Positions 1 through 10,512 of a stretch of 35,686 nucleotides of DNA are shown piece after piece. Location of the stretch: the NCBI GenBank assembly GCA_034698045.1, contig JAQGAU010000182.1:1-35686 (forward strand), written 5' to 3'. A program made the position numbers and the translations under genes. How positions within the stretch are numbered: the stretch's first letter is position 1; every line of letters starts with the position of its first letter. The stretch is from Paramacrobiotus richtersi. Taxonomy: Eukaryota; Tardigrada; Eutardigrada; Parachela; Macrobiotidae. The notes beneath the pieces were generated by a model. It ran no database searches and was not told the DNA's origin. It saw nothing but the letters and a program-made list of their open reading frames with translations.

Positions 1-1997
1 TCGGGTATGCCTTCCGCCTGGAGGATTTGTTTGGCGTACGGCCGGATTTTGTAGTGCCCGCTGTGCGTCATGACCAGTACCGGGCGCCCATCCTCGAGTT
101 CTGCTTGGATGTCACTCCAGTTCGCGCCCTCTTTCACCGCATACTCATAATCGGCTTCAAACGTATTCAGCCATTCCACCAGTTCCGGAAAGGGTGCACC
201 CACCGGTTGAAGGCCCTTGGTAAACTCGGCAAGCATCTGACCATTAATATTGCTTAACATAAGCTCAGCAATATCGAGCATACACTTATTTTTGATCCGT
301 ATTTCAGGTAATAGCTCTTTCAGTAAGTCGCAATTTCAGTAAGTATTTCCTCTGAATCGGTCTCCCGGGATCCAAAGCTTTCGGGCACTGGTGGATTAAG
401 TCCTCCGCATCCGCGATGTCGAATTTAGGAGCTTGAAAATGAGCGAGAAAACGTATACCACAATTGGCGCTGTTGCTCCACATGATCTCAATGTGCTCCT
501 TTTCGCTGTCCGAGTGCCGTGGCAGTAAGTTGTTGGATCGCAGCTTGATAATAAAGGGTCGTTGGTAAACTGAAAACATGATTAAACACCTGCTACATGA
601 CCAACAGCACTGCACTAAATTTCGGTACTTCAAGCAGACCAATGAAGCCGATTGTGCCAGTCAAGAAGTTTTCTAATTGTCAGATTTTTCATCATTTCAT
701 GTGTTTCTATATTTTGGATACGGACGTACGTATATGTTATGAGACGGCGTTCGAATTAGCGACAGCTGCTTTTCTATATTGCACTTACTGTCATCAACAT
801 ATCTAATTTCCGGATCACAAGACATCCACGGATCGGCTAGTAAACCCTCCACTGCCGGTCTATGCAAAGGATCATCTGTCAAGCATCGGTCAATAAAGTC
901 CTTCAGGATCTGTGGAACATTACTCGGGACTTGCGGTTTTCCTCCCGTTTTTATGAATTTGTGAAATAGCTCTGCTTCCTTCTGGGGATCTCTGTCCGGC
1001 TGCGAAACGCTGGGTTCCCTGTTGTGATTTTTCATTATGGTAAAACTTTCACCGGTCGGTTTCACGAAGCAAAGCTTCCGGTGCACAGCCAGATAGACAA
1101 ATGTACATCCTAGACTCCAGGTGTCGGCATTTCGCTTGATGCCTTCGGTTCCAAACATGCTCTCATCAGCCATATCGGTTCTTCTCTCTGGCGAAAGATA
1201 GACGAATGTACCCACTAGATCCGTTGGTTTCAAACAGGTTTTGTTGGTCATCCCCTCTGGCACCGAAACAAAATCATCCAGGTCACCGATCTTGGCTTGG
1301 AGATCTTCGTTGGCGTCGAGTCCGACGAAAATATTGTCAGGTTTTATGTCGCCATGGAAGATTCCTCTGGAATGGATGTATGCAACTCCGGTCACGATGT
1401 CTTTCGTTAGTTTGTGCATTGCGCACAGATCTGGGCTCGTGTCTTTGAATAGTTCTGCGAGGCTTCCCACTATAAACGTACAGTACTACATTTGATGTAC
1501 TGTAATCCCATCCAAATACATACTTCTTCGAAGTATGTGTAGATAGATACCTCTTCTTCGATACATACTTCTATGCATACGTGTTCGGAGTATGTATATT
1601 AGGTAGTTGTTAAAGTAAAATAAATAAGATAACCATGGCTCAAAGTCGGTGCTACTCTCTTTAAGATAAACGTTCAAACTTTGTGGACTGACTTACTTCG
1701 ACACCACTCCATTAGAACAACAGCACTCACGTGGAGTGATCTTTGGAAAACTTCAAAGTGGTAATAGCGAACGACATTTTTATGGTCGAGATTTTGCAAC
1801 GTATTCCATCTGGTTTTGAGGATTTCCAGGCCATCGTCGTTGTCTTTGATCGTTATCTCTTTGAGCACATAATTCGAGATTTGCGGTCCGATCTCGTTCC
1901 CATGCCGGTTTCCTTTCACAAGAAATACAGTTCCACGAGACGGCAAGGATAGCTGGTGTACTTGATGCATGACGACGGGATGGTTATGGATCGTCAT
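1..1997 (-). CDS. Kinase K1: Ser/Thr-type protein kinase with C39-like tail (partial, 3' end off the window)
   Basis: Likely phosphotransferase joined to a papain/C39-like region. Exons read right to left: 1697-1997 (start ATG at 1997), 789-1469, and 569 downward. Donors at 1696 and 788 (both gtaagt) and acceptors ending at 1470 and 570 keep frame in phase 1. The N-lobe has the beta-3 lysine in VLKEI. The C-lobe has HGDIKPDN (about 139-146), DLD in place of DFG (163-165), SPE (193-195) and DTWSLG (216-221). Arg replaces Gly-free HRD only in part: the loop is HGD, so this is a non-RD kinase that keeps both catalytic aspartates. The tail from 569 carries NCG and then a stretch from 1 to 335 containing WSDIQAELEDGRPVLV, which aligns with K2 (CG, then WEDVKHALEKKTPVI). 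The frame changes between about 390 and 330 with no canonical intron, so the exon 3/4 join is unresolved. An upstream 5' exon cannot be excluded. Confidence 0.75.
1480..1605. repeat. Cluster of short inverted repeats inside the first K1 intron
   Basis: This 227-nt intron contains several palindromes built on the word CATACTTC/GAAGTATG. One at 1518-1538 has perfect 9-nt arms ACATACTTC and GAAGTATGT around a 3-nt loop. A second near 1561-1602 pairs ATACATACTTC with GGAGTATGTAT (one mismatch). A third near 1480-1502 pairs CAGTAC with GTACTG. They may be decayed hairpin repeats or intron secondary structure; no function is implied. Confidence 0.6.
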
Positions 1998-3445
1998 TAT
2001 CCATGACCTCAGGGGAGATGATGGACTATCTATCAAACAGTAACACTGTAATCGCTATGCAGTACAGCCATCTATCCGTTTTTGCATTTGATACGCAAGC
2101 TGTGGAATGTTCATGAGATATAAATTTCAGATAGCCAGTGCAGCCTACCAGAGAAAGCCGAAGCAACAACAGTCGTGTCACCTATTATTGAACATTCTAT
2201 ACATTTTTTTAAAACTACAAGCAAGTATCCAGTAAAGGAACGGTTTACTTGTTTGGCCGGTTTCAGGCAAATAGACCATTAAAACAAGTACTTTGAGTTT
2301 GCTTCCGCTTACGTACATTGTCATTTCTGCATTGCGGAATTAGTTTATAATTAATGAGGAATAATTACACGACATTCGGTAATGTATAAATGCACTAATG
2401 ACCTTAAAGTTAACGCATTCGTCTTAGGCGTTTATATGGTGTCGACAACACACGAGTCTATGTAATACATGGAGAGCAGACATAAAGCAGCAGTTATAAC
2501 GAAAGTTTCGTACCTTTCGACATGATTATGGTATAATCCGGTCCGGAGCTAACAATGGCACGCAGTAGATCGCTTGTTCGGACCGGTGAAATGTGTAGTT
2601 CCAAATTGTTTCTTCTGGCGGAAGTTTATTAAACAGGCAAAATGGAGCGAAGAATGTATGTTACTACTGATCGCCACTCTACACCGAGAATCGCTGATCC
2701 AGGTTCTATAAATATACAACATGTATCGAAGTCCAAAACATTTTAAGCATTTCCTTCCGGGTATAACGATACAGACAGCAGACCATCGAGATCAACGCTT
2801 GATGACTAACAAGTTAAACAGGTCAGAATGTGATAGAGAATGCAGATATAAACAATCGTTTACAGTAATGTTTAAGCCATCGTAGCCTTGGTAGGATGTC
2901 TGCGTTGACGTGCCTTATCGCATTTCATGATGTGTACTGAGATAATATCAACTAAATGTATCGAATGCTTTTCAGACTTTGACTACCGTAGTCTGGGACT
3001 CTGGATATTGTTTTTTGGTGCAAGATCGGTATGTATGGGAAACTGCCAGACGCATTCTCGTTTCTGTTAAGCAGTTCGTACGTTAACTTAACGTACGTAT
3101 GCAATTTAGGAAGGTTTGTTTCACACCGGGGACTTGTGTGATTTAATGCGACTTTTGCCGGCATACATTTTTGTGAGTATTTAGTGTTTTTCGCAGTCTG
3201 CATGCCTGCATCGGAATTTGCTGGCAAAACTGCCGATGTTCTAGATTAAGTCGTTCGAAGTTCATTAAATACAATCGGTAGGTTGAAGTTTTTATCACGG
3301 AACTAGAACAATCGACTGAAAAGATAGAACAATACTGAAAACGACGAAGTCGCAGTATTTCATCGCTGCTGCCGAACTAGACTGTCCCGAGTCACCTTAC
3401 AGGCGGCATTTCTCTTAACCGGCTCTATGTCACTCCACAGGCGAA
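1998..3445. other. Intergenic region between divergent kinase genes K1 and K2
   Basis: No convincing coding exon on either strand; the open frames here are short and of low complexity. It must hold both kinase promoters, but I see no clear TATA box close to either start. Just before the K2 start, at 3431-3441, a pyrimidine-poor stretch ends in CCACAG, which could be the acceptor of a 5' UTR intron. A 21-nt perfect palindrome lies at 3077-3097. Confidence 0.5.
3077..3097. repeat. Perfect 10-nt-arm palindrome
   Basis: The arms CGTACGTTAA and TTAACGTACG flank a single central C, giving a 21-nt dyad in the shared upstream region of K1 and K2, about 350 bp from the K2 start. It could be a dyad binding site or chance; the sequence alone does not decide. 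Confidence 0.6.
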
Positions 3446-5680
3446 ATGGAGCATGATCCGGATATTTTCATCCTCAACCTCAATGGAAAGAACCACTTCT
3501 TCCGGATAATCAAGCTACTCAACTACAAAGTGGTAGTAGCGCGGGAAGTGAATGGAGACGGATCATCGGTACAAGATGAGCAGAAAGCAGTTGTTGTGAA
3601 GAAACTGGAATATGAACTGTCTACAAACGGTGCCAAGAGACTGGAAGCCATTGCAGTGATGAAAGAATCTTGCAGAAGAGTTTGCAGACTGAATCATCCT
3701 AACGTCTTACCATGCATTTACGCGGCACTAGACGAGGAAACGTTCACACAGCGCTTCTTGACAGGCACAGAAATTATGGACTATAGTCCAAGTAAGTTCT
3801 TAACTTATCGTAAGCTAGTCGCTGCTGTATACGCTTTGGACACGTCGACATTTTTAACTTCCAGTTAGACTGTTAGAAAAATGTACAGTATGTTCTAAAG
3901 GTCATGTCGTATCCATGTGCAAAGTCGTGTTCACGGCCACAGTAAATAGTGTTATAAACAGCAATGACTATCCTTCCGCGCGTTTATAAAGCAGATTAAT
4001 CCGATCCTCTGACATAATTTCTTCTATCTGCAGTGGGAGACTTACACGAGTATATGAAAGGAAACCCAAGCCTATGTGAACAACAGGCTAAGCATTTCAG
4101 TTACCAGCTGCTAAGCGGGATAGACTACATGCACTCACAGTTCAGCATGATACACGGCGACATCAAACCGCAGAACATCATCGTATTCCCTGACACTACG
4201 ATGCAGTATGAAGTACGGTTAAAGATCATCGACTTGGATCATCACGCGGCTTTGGCCGAATCCGTGACACAAACCAAAGACGGGAAGAAAGTTTTGTGTA
4301 CAAGGCGCTACATGTCGCCGGAGATGATTTTGGAGGAGAAGGTCGGCCGTCGCACGGATATCTGGAGCTTTGGCTGCGTCGTACTGGACATGCTGGGTGG
4401 CAAGGAGCCTTTTGCGTTTGCGTACCATGAGACCGGTTTCTCAGATCCCTTCGACCCAGCTCTGAAGACCAAACCCTTTCAGACGATTTCCGAAAGGGAT
4501 TATCGATTTGGTGGAGGTCACGCTGTGCCGTGCATTCCATCATCGATTACAGATCCGGACTGCAAAACCTTTTTAAAGGTCTGCCTTACGGTGCATGAAC
4601 AGAAACGGGCCTTGGCTGTGTCATTGCTTTCTCACCCGTGGCTGCATGCTGCGATTCCCGAAGAAGGTAAGCGTCGTTTCAATGGCACGTCGAGGGTACC
4701 TTTACACTTACATGCGACCTTATAGTTTTTAACGCCGTCAGTTATTCGATCTTTTGGAACAATATGAACAAACGTATAGAAGCAGTTGTAGTCGAAACAC
4801 ATGGAAAAACTGCACGAACTAAAATAATGATAATAAAATAAGTAGCTGGGCTCGTTAGTACCGTCTGCTCTTTTTCGCAGAAGTAAGAAAATCTGTCATC
4901 ATTCTACTGCAACGACAAGTTCACTGGCTGGAAGAACCAAATAACTATCAAGGTATGAAACATCAATGGATACAAGGGATCCACTGTGCCGAAAAGCTTC
5001 TTTCGCATTGTCTTCTTTTTGAACATGACCGACCCGCATTCGAAAGGATCGGTCAGGCCTTACTGGAACAAATACGTACTCAGCCGTTTAGTGATGAGCA
5101 ACTACGAATGTGCGTGGAACATCTAGAAAGTAAAATCCCGACTCTACCTGAATCTGAGCGAGGAGCAGTACAGATTACGAAAACGGCACTGGAAAACAAT
5201 CCATCGGCATGCGGCATCCTGCGTCAATTTTTTCCAGTTGTTTTGTCCCTGCAGACTCTTGCGGACTTTATGAACAACTACTGTCGTTCCGTTGGGAATC
5301 AACACAATTTTACCATCAAGACGAGTTTGGTATGGGAGGATGTAAAGCATGCTCTGGAAAAGAAAACTCCCGTAATCTGCCAGATTGCAACAAATGAAAC
5401 TGACCAACACGATGGAGTCGTGAATCGCGCCAAAATGGTTTGGTTGGCGCACATTTGCCCGTTACAGCTGATCGAACTGGAGTTCGTTATCGTCAACGGC
5501 TACAAGGAAACAAAGAAAGGAGAAGTGCTGGTGTGTATAACGAGAGCCGGCGGGGAGAAGGTAATGAGAACGCTTACCGATTTCGAATCAGCATGGAACT
5601 GGAGAGCCAGCGATTCTTTAATGCAAAAATACTTGATGTTGGATGGAGTTTTGCCGGCATCTGCCTTGTTTCGATCATGA
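3446..5680 (+). CDS. Kinase K2: protein kinase fused to a C39/papain-like domain (592 aa)
   Basis: Exons 3446-3791, 4034-4666 and 4881-5680 total 1779 nt and stay in one frame; donors are gtaagt and gtaagc, acceptors ctgcag and tcgcag. The kinase domain covers about residues 25-315: beta-3 lysine near K52 (VVVKKLEY), HGDIKPQN at 156-163, DLD at 182-184 in place of DFG, SPE at 210-212, DIWSFG at 224-229. The glycine loop is not recognisable. The C-terminal part, about 400-592, resembles the peptidase C39-like fold: SACG with a candidate nucleophile at C437, WEDVKHALEKKTPVI, then EFVIVNGYK, where C39 proteins normally have HxVVVxGY. The histidine position is Glu (about 527), so peptidase activity is doubtful. 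Residues 330-400 are helical and unassigned. The first intron falls at the same codon and phase (A|TG of the MGxL hinge) as in K1, showing common descent. It is divergent from K1. Substrate and partner are unknown. Confidence 0.85.
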
Positions 5681-6968
5681 ACGCAATCTCCACAGAACAT
5701 TCGTGTTCTGGTCAGATTCTAATATTTTCCGTTTACTTTTTCTTCTTGCATTTATAGCATTATTCTGTGTCTGACATTTCAATATTTTGATAACTTTAAC
5801 TGTCTGCGAAATTTATGCTCTAACCTATACCGGCAAATGGTGCATTCACAAGTGAGTTCAATGTGTTTACAAGATAGATTGTTCAGCGCGCGGCCTGCCG
5901 AATCTGTCATCATATAATTATGCGATAGCGGTAACCAAGTTTTCGTTAGCTCTTTGCACGAGAAAACGCCTAGAGAACACTCAAAACAGCACAACACAAG
6001 ATTCGAGAGAGTTCATCTATACATAACAACGTTTCTTCCGGTAGAGTGGACTAAACTAATAATAACAATTTATTGGGAATCGACCTTTCACGCGAGCGAC
6101 AATGTGGACTAAACTGTTCGTCGGCATAACGGCGATAGTATTTCTTACTAAAAGTTTAAAAGATGCAAAGGATGCTAAATGATGCAAAAAATCCCACTCG
6201 CTACCTGTTCGTAAATATATATACAGTACGCTTCAGTTTGTTCTTGGATCTGCAGCAGTTGGTTAGACAAGCCAAAACGCTTGATCCCACCCCTTTGTCG
6301 GGTTATGTGCAATTTCTGTCCACAATTTGTAGATACGCATTAGTTTTCCAGCACGTTAAAATTCTAACCGGCGTTAAAAATTAAGGCAGTTTCAGGATAG
6401 AGCTGCCAGCGTAACACTGCCAGAATGGCAGTAATAAGTGAGTGAAGGTCGTAGAGAATCCCACTTTGTCCTGTCCGATTGTCTGTCCTCCTCGTGGTAC
6501 ACGGGATGGATACGATACATCAATGAAATTTAGCATGAAATTTTCATTAATCGTTAACTACCCACCTGAACTGGCGCATATTTCCCAGTCCATAGCATAA
6601 CAGCAGGGAGCGGAAATATCCAGCCCTTGTTAGCTTTATATTCCTCTCTGACTTTCCCTACGCACCGTTCATCAATGGAAATCCCGTATGCAGTGAATGA
6701 AAGCTGTTCGCCTACAGAAACCGCAGGCTACAAATTCTACAAAATTTAACGTGAGATATGAAACCAACTCGCCAATCCCGCGGAGCCGGCGCTAACAAGA
6801 GCGTGGGTGTTTTGTTAGCAGAGCCGCCCAGATGACACTCACGGGACGTCATCCCTGCCTTACGGCAGATCGTATGATCATAATAAAGCAGAGCATAAGA
6901 CCGCGTATTTATTCTACACTCGTTTTTATGCCTGTTACGCAGTTGTACATTACGGAAACTATTATACA
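5681..6968. other. Intergenic region between K2 and the GPCR
   Basis: I see no supported gene here. Short frames on both strands lack protein-like composition or splice-site support. No AATAAA is visible close after the K2 stop, so its polyadenylation site is not defined. Confidence 0.45.
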
Positions 6969-8045
6969 ATGAACAGCTCACAAATCCTTAATTACTCTGG
7001 TAATTCAACGATTATCCCATCTCGGATTTTACCGAAACTCCCGTTGACATTATGCGTAGCAGTCAGCTTGACCATATCCTTCCTGGGCATCCTATCCAAC
7101 TCAACACTGGCTTTCGTAATCTTCCGCGAGCCAAACAATCTACGGAAGAAATGTAACTTTTTAATCGGTCATTCGCTGTTAGCATACGTCGGACTATGTT
7201 CGGTCTTCCTTCCAGGAAGTTTCATCATGTTGTACTTGAAACAATTCCACAATTACACCGTAACATCCCTCACTTGTCAGCCGTTTATCTGGGTGTACAT
7301 GGCGTTTCGATACGCTCCAACCTGGATCGACACATTTTTAGCGATTAATCGCCTGGTAGCCATTTGCATCCCTATTTACTACCGTGCATTCTGTGAGGAC
7401 CGTTTCAACAAGATGGCGGTATTATCAATATGGATCCTGTCTGGAGTTTGGTCAATGTTCGGGTTTTTTAATCTTGGGATCACGTACATCCCGGGACCGT
7501 TTGGCGGATGTACGTATTACACGTTTCCGAACGCTCTTGGCTACGTCGTAACTTCGTTTGGGTATTACATCCCGTTGGGAATTTCCACAATCTGCTATGT
7601 TTTAATTTACATCAAACTGGCTGCAGTTAAGATGCGAAAGGTCACCGCTGTGACGAGCACTACTAATCGAAGTACTGCTGTTAGACACGAACGCTGGATG
7701 ATGGCTAATCTGCTGTTCATAACGTTTTTATGGAGTACATTTTGTTTCTTGATATTTACGGTGTTGATGAAGGTGCTGCCAGTGGAAAGGACGATGCCGC
7801 TGTTATGGGCTGCAACGGTGAATATTATCGGTTATGCACTGAAGCCGGTATGTGTCGGAAACGGGTGGTTGTCAGCTGGAAATGCTGTCTTGTTTGACTG
7901 GAATTTCTTGTAGGTTCTCCTGTGCGCTATGAGTCGAGACTACCGTAATGGACTGAGAAAACTGATAGGCTTGTCATCCACACCTACTGCGACGTACCCG
8001 AGTGATTCTTTGAAGGGACAGTTCTCACTTACCAACAGAACATAA
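6969..8045 (+). CDS. Class A (rhodopsin-like) G protein-coupled receptor, 336 aa
   Basis: A seven-transmembrane receptor, plasma membrane, ligand unknown. Exons 6969-7847 and 7914-8045 are joined across a 66-nt intron (gtatgt...ttgtag). Without splicing the frame ends in a non-conserved tail; with it TM7 continues into a classical helix 8. The N-terminus carries three N-glycosylation sequons (NSS, NYS, NST). TM1 is at about 27-52. C103 at the top of TM3 and C181 in extracellular loop 2 form the usual disulfide pair. The DRY position reads NRL (127-129). TM6 lacks CWxP. TM7 has an NPxxY-like proline in ALKPVLL, followed by SRDYRNGLRKLI (helix 8) and a Ser/Thr-rich tail. A broken copy lies at 14846-15762. 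An orphan receptor of an invertebrate-expanded family is most likely. Confidence 0.88.
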
Positions 8046-8508
8046 ACTGTCGGAAGGATGCTCTCAGTAATTTAGTTTTGTTGCATGATCGTTATGAGTC
8101 TTAGAAAAAAATCTGAAAAAAACTGATAACTGCTATAAAACATGTTGAAACGTAGGCGGACGTCTCTGTTTCTGATTGTACTAACAGTGACGTAGTTGCT
8201 AGCATGTGATTCGGAGTGAAGGTTTCATGTTCACAGTAATAAGCGGATACTTCCCATAAACCATGAACACGCCGCACACACTGCTGTTGTAGTATTCTGC
8301 AGAGGCGGTATCCGTAATTTATATAATTAATAGAGGCATGACGGGCTGAGACCGACCTTTTCGTATACTGATTCCCAAGTGGCACTTTACGAAAGCAATA
8401 GTCTACTGCGGAGGTTTCATGGTGTACTCATAAAATTAATGTCATATCTGCTGAGCAGAGATGCTGTATGAAAGATGCTGTTGTACGTTAACAAAACAAT
8501 GCTCTAAC
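7130..8508 (+). repeat. Segmental duplication, source-like copy (GPCR body plus 3' flank)
   Basis: From about codon 55 of the GPCR to about 460 bp past its stop, the sequence matches 14846-16247 with high identity, including the 66-nt intron and noncoding flank. Shared landmarks downstream include the blocks GTAGGCGGACGTCTCTG and GTAATTTATATAATTAA. Retention of the intron and flank shows DNA-level duplication and not retroposition. Confidence 0.85.
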
Positions 8509-9427
8509 TAGGTAAGTGCACTCGCTGTTTGCGGGCACTGGTGGACCGAAGCGAGCAGAACGTTAACAGCACAATCTTTAACGGACACTAAGAAAATGTG
8601 GTTATGTGGACGCTGGTCAGGAGTGTGTATATGTTAGCTGGCAGTAGTAGTGTATATCCAGTGTATATATATAGTGTTTGTTGCTTCAGTGTATATCCCT
8701 TCCAAGAACAAAAGTACTGTTGACCTTATCACACACCGGAACGTATGTATCGGAAACGCGATGATCTATCAATTAGCATATTCGCAGTATTTCATCCAGC
8801 AAATGCATTTTTGTTATTTATGTGTCGTCTACAGGTCCGATAAGGGATATTCCCTTGTGCTCTGTAGACGTAAAACATTAAACCTAAACCTAGCGTGGTT
8901 TTCAGTAAGTCAATCACAAAGCGGCAAGGCCACTTCTTGCTAAGCACGGGTGACCCTTAAGAATAAACTTTTTATTGAGATGTTTTTCTACTTGAATTAT
9001 ACGCTGAAATGCACAAACACCCTACACCGGTCACACCAAATGGAACAAACCATCTGAGGCGCTTGTAAGTACCTACAGGTCACATTCCGAAAAGCAGAAT
9101 ACTCTGATATTTGGCTTGATTACCCAATGCTTTCTCAACAGTCCGAGATGCAAACATCTGGTCTACACCAGGTTCTAAAATTAGACGTTTATATTATAGA
9201 TGCCTTGACGTTTAAAAACCTATGGGACGCTTGATTCGTACAGTTTCTGTTCTGAAACTGGTACAAAATGTAAAACTGACTGAGTCTGCGGGCCGTGGCG
9301 CTTGCGTTTCGCTCGACACATTTCTTCGTCCTTATCATAAAGTGCGTCTCGCGCTTCAAGTTTCCTTGAGGTTCTTGAGGACTGCTGGTTTCATTCGTTG
9401 TAGCGCAGTCCACAAGTGTACATGTGC
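8509..9427. other. Intergenic region downstream of the GPCR
   Basis: No gene is supported. Open frames of up to about 97 codons occur but lack splice sites, paralogues or recognisable motifs. Confidence 0.4.
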
Positions 9428-9692
9428 TCATCGTGCTTCGTCATCGGTTACTTCCACTGCCGAGGCGAACGATGATGACGGCAGGACAACCGCCTCGGAG
9501 TCCCATTCGACCTCTTCTCTACCGAAGCGGAAACTGTTGACCCCGCACAAATCGACGAGGCTTCTCAATTGTTTCTCAGTGGGCTCCATCTTCTCCCACA
9601 AGCGGTCGAGAGATCGGGTGTCGCCACTCGACCAGACGCCACCTTCATTTGGCCCTTTGGGTACCGTAGTAACCTGTTGTGCAAACCGTTTA
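9428..9692 (-). CDS. Possible terminal exon of an unrecognised minus-strand gene
   Basis: Reading leftward from a plausible acceptor (ATATTCAG ending at 9693), an open frame of about 88 codons reaches TGA at 9428-9430. Its composition is protein-like, with segments such as SLDRLWEKMEPTEKQLRSLV and SFRFGREEVEWDSEAV. The only internal Met is in KMEPTEK, so if real it is probably a 3' exon; I could not find a frame-compatible upstream exon. It could equally be a decayed transposon or gene fragment. I recognise no domain. Confidence 0.25.
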
Positions 9693-10512
9693 CTGAATAT
9701 TTAGTGCGTGTGTGCCAATGCCCTCATATCGCTAACTTCGAGAAAATTGTGTTGTTCGAAAGCCGCAATCATACAAGCAACAGATAGAAGCATGGGGCAT
9801 GCCAGAGAGAAACGTATGAACCATTACTGAAATTTGGCCAATTATTCATTGTTGGAAAAAGGTCACTGCTGCTGTGCTACAAAAGCAAAGCTATCTTCGA
9901 CATTTTTAGTGTATTGCTGATTTATAAACGCACTTGTTTAACTGGGTCTGCAGATTGCGTTAACTAATAAAGCGGACGGTATTGTGCACTGCAAGTCGCC
10001 TGTGCCGGATGATGATGTCATGATGATGTCAGGCATTATCAGCTGTCATTGCTACCGCACGACCGCAGAGATATCGTTGTACTTATCGCACAGAATGCAT
10101 TACATATCGCAGAAACCATTGTGCTTCATTTCGATTTACTGAAGCAAATGCATGAGCCGTGCATCGTATGACAGATGGATACTGATAGCTTTCGCCGTAC
10201 ATAAATTTACAATAAAATTCACGGTCCCTGATGGTTTATCGATCAGTCGGCTTGCGTTGCATATCGCAGAGCAGCAGATCTCGATAGGGTCTCAATAACA
10301 CCAGTACCAACTGAATAGTTTCCCTTCAGTTTGAAGACCTAAAATAAAATGTACTTACCTCATAGCCTTGCCTGTTATCTGAAATAGTAATATTTTATCC
10401 TTACTCTGTTATATCGGAACTGCACGCGCATCTGGCAGAATAAAACAAAGCTTGTCATCATTCAGCTCTGCATTGCTTCAAGTTGTCACCAACGGACTGG
10501 AGCAAAAACAAT
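9693..10512. other. Intergenic region upstream of the tandem kinase gene
   Basis: No gene is supported. A small direct repeat, TGATGATGTCA twice in tandem, is at 10010-10031. The word CATATCGCAGA recurs near 10104 and 10259. Confidence 0.4.

Noticed and set aside
2952..3227. 91-codon minus-strand frame between K1 and K2
   Set aside because: Low-complexity composition, no splice support, no paralogue.
4226..4543. 105-codon minus-strand frame
   Set aside because: Lies antisense to the K2 catalytic domain and is explained by it.
7848..7913. C-terminal tail CVGNGWLSAGNAVLF of an unspliced GPCR
   Set aside because: It is the 66-nt intron; splicing restores helix 8 and the same tail is present in the duplicated copy.
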